From positions 682,001-746,000 of the forward strand of contig CAVZXS010000011.1 of assembly GCA_963779325.1 (NCBI GenBank): DNA of 64,000 bases. The letters run 5' to 3'. Under the pieces are notes generated by a model. It made no database searches, had not been told where the DNA came from, and saw only the letters and a program-made list of their open reading frames with translations. Below, in pieces: positions 28,261-36,691 of this stretch. Each line of letters starts with the position of its first letter. Within the stretch, counting starts at the first letter, position 1. The DNA is from CAVZXS01 sp963779325. GTDB lineage: Bacteria; Bacteroidota; Bacteroidia; Chitinophagales; Chitinophagaceae. Position numbers and translations under genes: made by a program.

Positions 28261-29691
28261 ATGGCAAAATTTCAAACCAGCGCAAAAGATAAAATCCCTC
28301 TCAAACAAAAAATGGCATTCGGTGCCGGGCATTTAGTAAACAACTTACTACCCGGTTCACTTGGTGTATTCAGTTTCTTTTTGTTAACAGCATTTGGTAT
28401 GGACCCCTTTCTTGCAGGTTTGCTTGGTGGATTGCCAAGAATTTATGATGCGCTGACCGACCCTATCATGGGTTTTATTTCAGACAATACGAAATCAAGA
28501 TGGGGAAGAAGAAGGCCATATATTTTTGGCGGCGCTATTGCCTGTGGTGTCCTCTTTGCTGTGTTGTGGCAACTGAACCCTGAGAATACACAGATGTATA
28601 ATTTCTGGTACTTCCTTATTTTATCATTGGTGTATTTAACGGCTAATACTATTTTCTCCACGCCGTTGATTGGTTTGGGATATGAAATGACATCAGACTA
28701 TAATGAACGTACAAGGCTCATGGCCTTTTCACAAACCATCGGGCAAATAGCCTGGATGATTGTGCCGTGGTTTTGGGTCATCATTGCAGACCCTGATATT
28801 TTTAAAACACAAGCCGAGGGTGTAAGAAAGTTATCTATTGTTGTCGGGGCTATTTGTATTGCATTGGGTGTATTGCCTGCTATTTTTTGTAAGGAGATTG
28901 ACCAGACACACCTTGAAAACCGGTCAGAACTCTCATTCAAAAATATTATGGCAAACCTGAAAGAACTCTTCCGCAATATTGTAAAGATTACCAAGAACAG
29001 ACCGTTTATGCGGCTGTGCGGTGCTACTTTTTTAGTCTTCAATGGTTTTCAAATGGTGGCCTCTTTCAGCTTTTTCATTATTGTTTTTTATCTGTTCAAA
29101 GGTGATTATGGTGCTGCCGGTACATGGCCTGCATGGTTTAGTACAGTAAGTGCATTTGCTACAGCGTTTTTAGTAATACCGTTTGTGTCCTTCATGTCCA
29201 CTAAGCTCGGAAAAAGAAATGCCTTTATAATTTCCACTGCACTTTCTATTGCAGGATATTTATTAAAATGGTGGGGCTTTCAGCCGGGTAACCCATGGTT
29301 GATGTTTATGCCTATACCGCTAATCGCATTTGGTATTGGCGGTTTGTTTACACTAATGATGAGCATGACGGCGGATGTATGTGATTTAGATGAGTTGCGA
29401 AACGGAATGCCGAGAAAAGAAGGAACATTCGGAGCCATCTATTGGTGGATGGTAAAGTTAGGCCAGGCATTAGCGCTAGTGACAGGTGGTTTAGTATTGA
29501 AGATAGTGGGCTTTAATCAGAATGCCGCTGTGCAAACGGCCGATACCATTATCAAACTTCGCATGGCAGATATTATTATACCTGCTGTAACTGCGGCGTT
29601 AGCTATTTGGATAATGTGGAAATACGACCTGAACGAAGAAAAGGCAAGAGAGATAAAAGAGGAACTGGTAAAGAGAAGAGGAGAATTATAA
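28261..29691 (+). CDS. GPH-type (MFS) sugar transporter
   Basis: The 476-residue product has about 12 transmembrane helices. LTDPIMGFISDNTKSRWGRRRPYI between helices 2 and 3 is the signature of the glycoside-pentoside-hexuronide cation symporter branch of the MFS superfamily. The second-half loop motif GKRNAF is also present. It would bring glucose oligomers through the inner membrane with protons or sodium. Only 10 bases separate it from the GH30 gene and 20 from the first GH17 gene, so it is in the middle of one operon. No ABC transporter or SusC is nearby. Confidence 0.92.
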   Translation: MAKFQTSAKDKIPLKQKMAFGAGHLVNNLLPGSLGVFSFFLLTAFGMDPFLAGLLGGLPRIYDALTDPIMGFISDNTKSRWGRRRPYIFGGAIACGVLFAVLWQLNPENTQMYNFWYFLILSLVYLTANTIFSTPLIGLGYEMTSDYNERTRLMAFSQTIGQIAWMIVPWFWVIIADPDIFKTQAEGVRKLSIVVGAICIALGVLPAIFCKEIDQTHLENRSELSFKNIMANLKELFRNIVKITKNRPFMRLCGATFLVFNGFQMVASFSFFIIVFYLFKGDYGAAGTWPAWFSTVSAFATAFLVIPFVSFMSTKLGKRNAFIISTALSIAGYLLKWWGFQPGNPWLMFMPIPLIAFGIGGLFTLMMSMTADVCDLDELRNGMPRKEGTFGAIYWWMVKLGQALALVTGGLVLKIVGFNQNAAVQTADTIIKLRMADIIIPAVTAALAIWIMWKYDLNEEKAREIKEELVKRRGEL

Positions 29692-29711
29692 TAATTATAA
29701 AATCAACTGTT

Positions 29712-30608
29712 ATGTCATACAGAAAAGACCATATACTTTCTCTGCGGCCCGATGGCGAAAGCAGCTATGTGGCCGGTGAATCAGAAGAAGCGCTAAAAGA
29801 TTTGTTTGCTGAAATTCTGGAAAACGGTGTTCATGGTTTTTGTTTTAGTTTATATGAAGAAGGACAAAAGCCCGGCGATATCATTTCTGAAGCACAGGTG
29901 AGAAGAAGAATGGAAATAATAAAACCGCATACCAAATGGGTCCGTTCATTTTCCTGCACCGAAGGAAATGAGTTTATACCCAAAGTGGCAAAAGAGTTTG
30001 GAATAAAAACATTAGTGGGTGCCTGGTTGGGGAATGATGATGAAATCAATCAGCGGGAAGTGGCAGGCTTAATCAAATTAGCAAAAGAAGGTTTGGTGGA
30101 TATTGCTGCTGTTGGTAATGAAGTGATGTACCGAAAAGATTTAACGGAAGAGCAACTATTGAAGTTCATTAAAAAAGTAAAAGCAGAAATTCCGCATATA
30201 CCGGTTGGGTATGTAGATGCTTATTATGAATTTTCGCACCGGCCTGCAATCACTGAGTTATGTGATGTCATACTTTGCAATTGTTATCCCTTCTGGGAAG
30301 GCTGTCCGTTTGAAAGCTCTTTGGATTATATGAAGCAGATGTATTACCAGGCAAAAGACGCAGCAAATGGTAAAGAAGTAATCATTACTGAAACAGGATG
30401 GCCTGGCATGGGAGAAAGTTTGAAAGGTTCAGTGCCTTCTGAAAAAAGTGCAAGAGATTATTTCATCAACACACAGTTATGGAGTGCCAATGAAAACATT
30501 CCCGTATTTTATTTTTCTTCTTTTGATGAATCATGGAAAGTGGGAGCAGAAGGTGTTGTAGGTGCTTACTGGGGCATTTGGGACAAAAATGAAAAGTTGA
30601 AGTTTTAG
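29712..30608 (+). CDS. GH17-type enzyme without signal peptide (first)
   Basis: I start at the ATG at 29712 (MSYRKDH), 20 bases after the transporter stop; longer starts overlap the transporter gene and add only basic, low-complexity sequence. The 298-residue protein is a GH17-like TIM barrel: acid/base Glu137 in AAVGNEVMYR and nucleophile Glu227 in IITETGWPGMG. GH17 enzymes act on beta-1,3-glucans by hydrolysis or glucanosyl transfer. There is no signal peptide, so it should act on imported oligomers in the cytoplasm. It shares the fold and both catalytic motifs with the GH17 gene at 30859. Confidence 0.9.
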   Translation: MSYRKDHILSLRPDGESSYVAGESEEALKDLFAEILENGVHGFCFSLYEEGQKPGDIISEAQVRRRMEIIKPHTKWVRSFSCTEGNEFIPKVAKEFGIKTLVGAWLGNDDEINQREVAGLIKLAKEGLVDIAAVGNEVMYRKDLTEEQLLKFIKKVKAEIPHIPVGYVDAYYEFSHRPAITELCDVILCNCYPFWEGCPFESSLDYMKQMYYQAKDAANGKEVIITETGWPGMGESLKGSVPSEKSARDYFINTQLWSANENIPVFYFSSFDESWKVGAEGVVGAYWGIWDKNEKLKF

Positions 30609-30714
30609 AAATCATACATTTTTTTGTTTACCGGCAAAAGATTTTCATGGCATCTTCCGTTGCGACGCTCCGTTCAACAGTAGTATTTCATGGCATCTTT
30701 TTTTAGCAGTTCTC

Positions 30715-30795
30715 AAGCCCGAAGGGCTTAAATATGAATAGCTCCGGGTGAAACCCGGAGAAAAAAGTAAGTGTACAACAACCCCAAAGGGGTTG
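30715..30795. repeat. Three-hairpin intergenic element
   Basis: Three perfect hairpins stand in a row: AAGCCC-GAA-GGGCTT (30715-30729), CTCCGGGT-GAA-ACCCGGAG (30742-30760) and CAACCCC-AAA-GGGGTTG (30779-30795). All have three-base purine loops. They lie between the two GH17 genes. The layout is that of an intergenic repetitive RNA-folding element rather than a terminator, since no T-run follows. Confidence 0.7.
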
Positions 30796-30858
30796 AACAA
30801 TTGATATAAGATAATAACAATAAAACCCCATCATAAAAATCAGCATAAAAAGTCCCGC

Positions 30859-31818
30859 ATGAATTTTTTTCAACAGTTTAATTTACCGTTTGCAAAAGCA
30901 ATTTGTTATTCGGGTTTCCGTGACGGGCAACAGCCGGGAGTAAACTATCCTTCGTATGAAGAAGTAAAAGAAGATTTATTGCTGCTGCAGCCTCATTGGA
31001 AATATTTACGCTTATATGATTGTGATGAACATGCAAGAACGGTGTTGAATGTTATCCGCAATGAGCAAATGGATTTCAAACTGATGATGGGCGCCTATAT
31101 AGAAGCGGAGATGAATAATTTCGGTTGCCCCTGGGGTGGCGGTGTGTATGAAGAAGCACAATTGGAAGAAAACAGGAACAAGAACGATGAAAAAATTAAA
31201 CGGCTTATTGAGTGGGCCAATGAATTGCCTGAAATTATTTTTTCATTATCTGTCGGTAACGAAGCCTGTGTCGACTGGACGGACCATTATGTTCCTGTAA
31301 GCCGGGTTGTTGAATTTACAAAGCAGGTAAAAAAAATTGCAAAGCAACCGGTTACTTTTTGCGAAAACTATGTACCCTGGCTCAATAAACTAAAGCCGCT
31401 TGCGGAGATAGTAGATTTTATTTCCATTCATACTTACCCGGTGTGGGAATACAAACATATTCATGAAGCCATAGAATATACCAATGATAATTATAATGTT
31501 GTAGCCGGGTTATATCCCGGCAAACCGGTAATTATTACAGAAGCCGGCTGGGCCACCAACAGCAACGGCCGTGGCATGCATCCCGAACATGTAAACGAGG
31601 AGAATCAGAAAGTGTATTACGAAGACTTGATGCAATGGTCAGAAAAAAATAATATACTCACTTTTTTCTTCGAAGCTTTTGACGAACGCTGGAAAGGCTC
31701 ACCCGATCCTCTGGAGCCGGAAAAACATTGGGGGTTGTTTTATGAGGACAGGACGCCTAAAATGGCAGCAGAAAATTGGCGTTCCTTGACCGATATAGAA
31801 AGAAATAATATTGCTTAG
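30859..31818 (+). CDS. GH17-type enzyme without signal peptide (second)
   Basis: The 319-residue protein begins NLPFAKAICYSGFRDGQQPG, the first strand of a GH17-like barrel. Glu135 in LSVGNEACVDW and Glu228 in IITEAGWATN are the acid/base and nucleophile. It is cytoplasmic by lack of a signal. It differs enough from the first GH17 to suggest different chain-length or linkage preference. The three-hairpin element separates them by 250 bases, so expression may differ. It is the last gene of the locus. Confidence 0.88.
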   Translation: MNFFQQFNLPFAKAICYSGFRDGQQPGVNYPSYEEVKEDLLLLQPHWKYLRLYDCDEHARTVLNVIRNEQMDFKLMMGAYIEAEMNNFGCPWGGGVYEEAQLEENRNKNDEKIKRLIEWANELPEIIFSLSVGNEACVDWTDHYVPVSRVVEFTKQVKKIAKQPVTFCENYVPWLNKLKPLAEIVDFISIHTYPVWEYKHIHEAIEYTNDNYNVVAGLYPGKPVIITEAGWATNSNGRGMHPEHVNEENQKVYYEDLMQWSEKNNILTFFFEAFDERWKGSPDPLEPEKHWGLFYEDRTPKMAAENWRSLTDIERNNIA

Positions 31819-32152
31819 CTTGGCAAACCCAACAACAGATTTCTTAGCTCCTCGAAATTGGTACCCTCCCTCAAGTTCGTTCACAGCCCCTCTCCTATAG
31901 ATTTATAGCGCCAAACTAATACTTACAGATGACGCATTCTACAGAGTTTTGTATACGGTATTTTTAAACTTTGAGTATATTAACACGCTATTTGATTTAT
32001 TGAACCGTAGTCGCCTTCACTTCTTACAAACGATCGATTGGTTAAGATTCTTTCTCATTATTTGAAAATCGTAACTATCTCTTTGAACTTCGTTAAAAAA
32101 ATATAGCCGTATGAAGTTCTTTTGCATATTAAGAATTACAACATACTCAGAC
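31819..32152. other. Intergenic region, no gene seen
   Basis: These 334 bases between the glucan locus and a barrel gene contain no supported gene, RNA or strong terminator. The upstream in-frame ATG at 32111 is not favoured as the start of the next gene. Confidence 0.45.
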
Positions 32153-32941
32153 ATGCAAAAGAATACAGGTTTATTGGTTTTTGTTTTTTTATTACTTACT
32201 CATTTCTCTTTTTCTCAAAAGACGGATAGTACAACTCGAAAAGTAGACAGTACAAAAAATATCAGTCATTTTTCAGGCTCGGTCGGTGTTACTCACAACG
32301 GCATTTCTTTAATACCTACTTTTTCTCTGGGTAAGCCGGCAATTACAATCATTCTGTCAACGGGTAAAGGAAAACTCAGTTTCGAACCGGATATACGATT
32401 TGCCCTGGAAGGCAAACCTTGGGGTTTTGTTTTCTGGTTTCGTTATAAATTACTAAATGCCGGAAAATTTAAAATTAATATCGGCGCACACCCCGCACTT
32501 AATTTCCGGACATTCCGGCTTCCGATGGATGGAGACTCTACAGATGTAATTGCAGTACGACGGTTCCTGGCCGGGGAAGTTTTTCCCAACTATCAACTTT
32601 CAAAAAATGTAAACATCGGCATGTATTATCTTTTCGCAAGAGGATTTGATAAAAATACAGCAAAGAATAATCACTTTTTTACGATCAACAGTAATATTTC
32701 AAACATCGAGCTTCCCGGTAAAATGCTCCTGCGGGTTAATCCGCAGGTTTATTATCTGAAGCAGGACAAGAGTGACGGATTTTACTACACCGCCACCGTA
32801 ACCCTTGCCAGGAAGAAGTTTCCGCTTTCGGTTTCGGCTATAATCAATAAAACCATTAAGAGTAATATCCCCGGTAATAAAGATTTTGTTTGGAATGCAA
32901 GCCTGATTTATTCTTTCAATAAAAAATATAACAAAATATAA
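32153..32941 (+). CDS. Small outer-membrane beta-barrel protein of unknown function
   Basis: From the ATG at 32153 the product is 262 residues with a signal peptide (MQKNTGLLVFVFLLLTHFSFSQ); the upstream ATG at 32111 adds an unlikely 14 residues. The body alternates polar and hydrophobic residues (FVFWFRYKLLNAGKFKINIGAHPAL, NVNIGMYYLFARGF) and ends WNASLIYSFNKKYNK, all typical of a barrel of 8-12 strands. No enzymatic motif is visible. It is 9 bases before an AraC-type regulator gene on the same strand, so they are probably co-transcribed. Confidence 0.75.
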   Translation: MQKNTGLLVFVFLLLTHFSFSQKTDSTTRKVDSTKNISHFSGSVGVTHNGISLIPTFSLGKPAITIILSTGKGKLSFEPDIRFALEGKPWGFVFWFRYKLLNAGKFKINIGAHPALNFRTFRLPMDGDSTDVIAVRRFLAGEVFPNYQLSKNVNIGMYYLFARGFDKNTAKNNHFFTINSNISNIELPGKMLLRVNPQVYYLKQDKSDGFYYTATVTLARKKFPLSVSAIINKTIKSNIPGNKDFVWNASLIYSFNKKYNKI

Positions 32942-32949
32942 CAGCCCGT

Positions 32950-33888
32950 ATGAAATCCGTAAATTTATGGGAGATGAGTAAAGTTGAAACCATAGAAGAA
33001 TTTTACAACAGGAAATTCGGCTGGCTGCCCGATAACCTGCGCAATGAAATCGGACATTTCAATGTTTTCCGGTTAGAACCTTTTGCAGGAGAAAACGCAC
33101 GGCCCATTCCTTATAAACGTAGGGATTTTTTTAAAATAATGCTGGTAGAAGGAAACAGTGAAGTACATTATGCCGACAAAGTGGTGGAGGTAAAAAAACA
33201 AGCCCTTACTTTTTCTAATCCGCAAATTCCTTACAAGTGGGAACATTTGGATACCGTACGCAAAGGATTCTTCTGCATTTTTGATCAGTCCTTTTTTCAT
33301 CAGTCCTTTTTTCATCAGTACGGCAACCTCTGTCAATATTCTGTTTTTCAATCCGACGGAACGCATATTTTCGAGTTGACCGATGAACAGGTAAAACAGA
33401 CGGGTGCTTTGTTTGAGCGAATGTTTGAAGAACTCAATTCCAATTACGCACATAAATATGATGTGCTGCGCAACCTGGTGTTTGATCTGCTGCATTTTGC
33501 CATGAAGCTGCAACCCTCTGTTGAATCTGAAAAGCATCCGGTGAATGCTTCGCAAAGAATCGCATCCATGTTTTTAGAATTACTGGAGCGTCAATTTCCG
33601 GTTGATGAAAACCATCAAACACTCAGTCTTCGTTCAGCATCTGATTTCGCTAAACAGTTAAATGTTCATGTGAATCATTTAAACAGATCGGTAAAAGAAG
33701 CTACTGACAAAACCACATCGCAGATCATTGCAGAAAGAGTTTTGCAGGAAGCAAAAATTTTGCTGAAACACAGTCACTGGTCTGTTTCCGAAATTGCTTA
33801 CACGTTGGGTTTTACTGAGGCATCGCACTTGAATAACTTTTTTAAAAAGCACGCCGGGTTAAGTCCGTTGAAGTTCAGAAATATCTGA
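32950..33888 (+). CDS. AraC-family transcription regulator (with internal 5-codon duplication)
   Basis: The 312-residue product has an N-terminal cupin-like domain (RRDFFKIMLVEGNSEVHYADK) and a C-terminal pair of HTH motifs, LRSASDFAKQLNVHVNHLNR and WSVSEIAYTLGFTEASHLNNFFKKHAGLSPLKFR. The second matches the AraC signature. A second ATG at 32974 (MSKVETIEEF) could be the real start. Residues near 113-122 repeat QSFFH twice because of an exact 15-base tandem duplication. It converges on the AraC gene at 33905 with 16 bases between the stops. Confidence 0.9.
   Translation: MKSVNLWEMSKVETIEEFYNRKFGWLPDNLRNEIGHFNVFRLEPFAGENARPIPYKRRDFFKIMLVEGNSEVHYADKVVEVKKQALTFSNPQIPYKWEHLDTVRKGFFCIFDQSFFHQSFFHQYGNLCQYSVFQSDGTHIFELTDEQVKQTGALFERMFEELNSNYAHKYDVLRNLVFDLLHFAMKLQPSVESEKHPVNASQRIASMFLELLERQFPVDENHQTLSLRSASDFAKQLNVHVNHLNRSVKEATDKTTSQIIAERVLQEAKILLKHSHWSVSEIAYTLGFTEASHLNNFFKKHAGLSPLKFRNI
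33286..33315 (+). repeat. Exact 15-bp tandem duplication in an AraC gene
   Basis: CAGTCCTTTTTTCAT occurs twice in a row (33286-33300 and 33301-33315). It stays in frame and duplicates five codons (QSFFH). The T-run within the unit is a likely slippage site. Confidence 0.9.
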
Positions 33889-33904
33889 TAGCAGATTCAT
33901 TTCT

Positions 33905-34816
33905 TTAATTCAGCATCCGATATTCATTGGGAGATTGCCCAACTTTTTGCTTAAACAAACGGGAAAAATGTTGAGGGTATTTAAAGCCCATTTCGAAGGC
34001 AATTTCATTTACCGTTTTATCGCTTTCAAATACCCTGCTCTTTGCTACTTCAATTGTTTTATTTTGCAAAAAATCTTTTGCCGATTGCCCGGTTTCTTTT
34101 TTAATTAAATCGCCAAAATAATTGGCCGAAAGATGCAGCTCATCCGCAAAATATGCCACCGAAGGCAAGCCAATGCTTTGTGGTTTATCCGATGAAAAAT
34201 AGTTATTCAATAAATCTTCAAATTTTTCTAAAACACTTTTGTGTGCAACATCTCTTGTAATAAACTGACGATCGTAAAAACGTTCACAATAGTTTAGAAA
34301 CAATTCAATATTAGAGGCAATAAGTTTTTTACTGTGCTTATCAACGGGTTGTTTTAATTCAAACTCTATTTTAGCAAAACAGTCCAAAATCATTTGTCTT
34401 TCATCGTCAGAAATATGCAGTGCTTCGTGGGTTTGATAATCAAAAAATTTATACGACTGTATATTTTTTCCAAGAGATGTACCTATTAAAAAATCAGTAT
34501 GAAAAATTAATCCAAAACCCATGGGCTGATACACCACCTTAGGGTTTTCAAAACTTACAGATTGACCCGGTGCAAAAAATACCAATGTGCCTGCCTGATA
34601 GTCGTAGTAATGGCGACCGTAAACCATATCGCCACATTTTACATCTTTCAAAATAATACTATACAATCCATATTGAAATTTGATGGTTTCCGCATCGCCC
34701 CAATCTCTCGGGCTGGCCTTTGAGTAATCAATCACACTCACCAATGGGTGAAGCGTTTTGGTATTATTGGCAGCGTTGAACACATTAACGTTATCAATGT
34801 TTATAAGCTTTTCCAT
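33905..34816 (-). CDS. AraC-family transcription regulator
   Basis: The 303-residue product has a cupin-type sensor half (VYGRHYYDYQAGTLVFFAPGQ) and two C-terminal HTH units: LPSVAYFADELHLSANYFGDL and KTVNEIAFEMGFKYPQHFSRLFKQKVGQSPNEYR. It is read away from the two DUF4440 genes and the IorAB-type genes, with 157 bases between it and 34974, where both promoters must lie. The likely target is that group of genes. The effector is unknown. Confidence 0.92.
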   Translation of the reverse strand: MEKLINIDNVNVFNAANNTKTLHPLVSVIDYSKASPRDWGDAETIKFQYGLYSIILKDVKCGDMVYGRHYYDYQAGTLVFFAPGQSVSFENPKVVYQPMGFGLIFHTDFLIGTSLGKNIQSYKFFDYQTHEALHISDDERQMILDCFAKIEFELKQPVDKHSKKLIASNIELFLNYCERFYDRQFITRDVAHKSVLEKFEDLLNNYFSSDKPQSIGLPSVAYFADELHLSANYFGDLIKKETGQSAKDFLQNKTIEVAKSRVFESDKTVNEIAFEMGFKYPQHFSRLFKQKVGQSPNEYRMLN

Positions 34817-34973
34817 CGTTGGTTCTTTTGAAATTCATTCAAAATTAAGATTTAAAAAATGCCATTCTTCGTTTTAATATTAGAATCAGTAAAAATGGTA
34901 GAATAAGCAGTAATTTTTATAACCTTTTGTACATTGAAAGCAATGATATTTGTAGAGTCAAATTTCAGTAATC

Positions 34974-35438
34974 ATGAAAAAAATATTTTCAACAGTCTCA
35001 ATCATTGTGCTGCTGCTTCAATTTTCTATTGCACAATCAAATACCAACGACTCAAAGGCCACCCAAGAAATAATCCAACTGTCCAAAGACAAATGGCAAT
35101 GGATGGCAGATAAAAACGTGAACAAACTTGAACCACTCTTTCACAGTACTGCAAAATTTGTGCACATGAGTGGCACATGGAAAAAAGATGAAGAATTAGA
35201 AATTATTAAAACGGGAAGTATCTGGTATAAAGAAACTAAAGTACATGATACAGCAATAGAACTGGTTGGAAAAACAGCCGTGGTTTGGAGCAGAATTACA
35301 CTGGTAGCAAATGTTAGAGGAAATGATGTATCAACTGAATTTACCGTAACTGAGGTCTATCAAAAACAAAAGAAGGATTGGAAAATGCTGGCTCTTACTT
35401 TTAGCAGTGTGAGAGATACCCATCAGATAAAGAAATAA
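34974..35438 (+). CDS. Secreted DUF4440 / NTF2-like protein (first copy)
   Basis: The 154-residue product has a signal peptide (KIFSTVSIIVLLLQFSIAQ) and one cone-shaped NTF2-like domain: DKWQWMADKNVNKLEPLFHSTAKFVHMSGTW, then AVVWSRITLVANVRGNDVSTEFTVTEVYQKQ. DUF4440 proteins bind small molecules or act as steroid-isomerase-like enzymes, but most are unstudied. It is a paralogue of the next gene, with the same WQWMADK and FVHM blocks. The position opposite an AraC gene suggests shared control. Confidence 0.85.
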   Translation: MKKIFSTVSIIVLLLQFSIAQSNTNDSKATQEIIQLSKDKWQWMADKNVNKLEPLFHSTAKFVHMSGTWKKDEELEIIKTGSIWYKETKVHDTAIELVGKTAVVWSRITLVANVRGNDVSTEFTVTEVYQKQKKDWKMLALTFSSVRDTHQIKK

Positions 35439-35500
35439 CAACTAATTAAATAGAAATAGCTCAATCTCTTTTGGATTGGGTTGAATAAAAAAACAACATC

Positions 35501-35938
35501 ATGAAAAAATCATTTTTTAGTCTCTTCGCATTCATTTTAATTTCCGCAAATGTTTTTGCACAAAATTCGGTTGAAGAAGAAATAAAAAACCTCTCTAAAA
35601 ATAAATGGCAATGGATGGCCGATAAAGATGTAGATAAACTTGCCAAACTGTTTGATGAAAAAGCGATGTTTGTACATATGGGCGGCTCTTGGGGAAAAGC
35701 ACGGGAATTAGATATTATTAAATCAGGCTTCATACACTACAAAAAAGCCGATGTGCATGAAGTATTATCGCCGATAATTATAGAAAATACTGTCATTCTA
35801 CTCAATAGAATTACGCTAATTGCAGTTGTGGGCGGAAATGAAGTAAGCAATCCATTCATGGTAACTGAAGTGTACGTTAAAGTTGGTAATGAATGGAAAA
35901 TGGGTTCACTATCGTTTAGCAAGTTACTTGGTCAGTAG
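35501..35938 (+). CDS. Secreted DUF4440 / NTF2-like protein (second copy)
   Basis: The 145-residue product has a signal peptide (KKSFFSLFAFILISANVFAQ) and the same NTF2-like domain as its upstream neighbour (NKWQWMADKDVDKLAKLFDEKAMFVHMGGSW, EVSNPFMVTEVYVKVGNEWKM). The pair arose by tandem duplication and then diverged. They are 62 bases apart and probably share one transcript. The ligand is unknown. Confidence 0.85.
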   Translation: MKKSFFSLFAFILISANVFAQNSVEEEIKNLSKNKWQWMADKDVDKLAKLFDEKAMFVHMGGSWGKARELDIIKSGFIHYKKADVHEVLSPIIIENTVILLNRITLIAVVGGNEVSNPFMVTEVYVKVGNEWKMGSLSFSKLLGQ

Positions 35939-35940
35939 AG

Positions 35941-36024
35941 AAGACGCAATATTTTATTGACGAAAAAGCAAAAGAAGCAGAAACGGAATTGAAGCAATGG
36001 TTGCAAAAAATTGAAGTGCTTTGA
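35941..36024 (+). pseudogene. C-terminal remnant of an oxidoreductase-like gene
   Basis: Directly after the DUF4440 stop a different frame reads KTQYFIDEKAKEAETELK and QWLQKIEVL before a TGA. This helical, charged end has no start codon of its own. It looks like the last helix of a flavodoxin-like NAD(P)H oxidoreductase. The assignment is by general look only; what is certain is a short, start-less coding-like tail. Confidence 0.3.
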
Positions 36025-36191
36025 GTTCATAAAAAATCCTTCGCTCAACTTAGCCGATTAAAACCGGGAATAGCAGAAATTCTCAATTATTATTTGATTG
36101 GTATAAGTTATTGTTTGATTGGCCTAATCATTGTTGGAAAAGATTAATTAACTTCAATTTTTAAAACAATTTCCTCAGAAATTTTACCATC

Positions 36192-36650
36192 ATGGCAATT
36201 ATAAATTTAAACATCAACGGAAAAAAGCAACAGGTAGACGTTGACCCCCAAACACCTTTGCTTTGGGTATTACGTGAACACTTAAATCTTACCGGCACCA
36301 AGTACGGATGCGGAATTGCCGCTTGCGGAGCCTGTACAGTTCATCTCAACGGAACAGCTGTTCGCTCTTGCCAGTTACCGGTTGCTGCAATCGGCGCTAA
36401 GGCAATCACCACCATTGAGGGGTTATCCGAAAAAGGAGATCACCCGGTGCAAAAAGCCTGGCTTGATCATGATGTAGCACAATGCGGTTATTGTCAAACG
36501 GGGCAAATCATGTCTGCAGCGGCATTATTAAAAACAAACCCGAAGCCAACGGAAGCTCAAATTGAAGCAGCTATGACAGGTAATATTTGCCGATGCGGCA
36601 CTTACCTGCGCATAAAAGACGCCATCAAATCAGCGGCAAAACAGAAATAA
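36192..36650 (+). CDS. 2Fe-2S subunit of an IorA-type molybdenum hydroxylase
   Basis: The 152-residue product carries both iron-sulphur sites of the xanthine dehydrogenase small subunit. The plant-ferredoxin-type site is CGIAACGACTVHLNG with a later Cys (RSCQLP). The second site is CGYCQTGQIMSAAALL and CRCGTYLRI. It passes electrons from the molybdenum subunit encoded 41 bases downstream. There is no signal peptide, as expected for a subunit exported with its Tat-targeted partner. The closest well-known pair is isoquinoline 1-oxidoreductase IorAB; the real substrate may be an aldehyde or N-heterocycle. Confidence 0.93.
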   Translation: MAIINLNINGKKQQVDVDPQTPLLWVLREHLNLTGTKYGCGIAACGACTVHLNGTAVRSCQLPVAAIGAKAITTIEGLSEKGDHPVQKAWLDHDVAQCGYCQTGQIMSAAALLKTNPKPTEAQIEAAMTGNICRCGTYLRIKDAIKSAAKQK

Positions 36651-36691
36651 TATTGTGGTAAAAAACCATTCACAAATTCAAAGAATTAACA

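Noticed and set aside
29607..29711. Longer start for the first GH17 gene
   Set aside because: It would overlap the transporter gene by 85 bases and add only basic low-complexity sequence.
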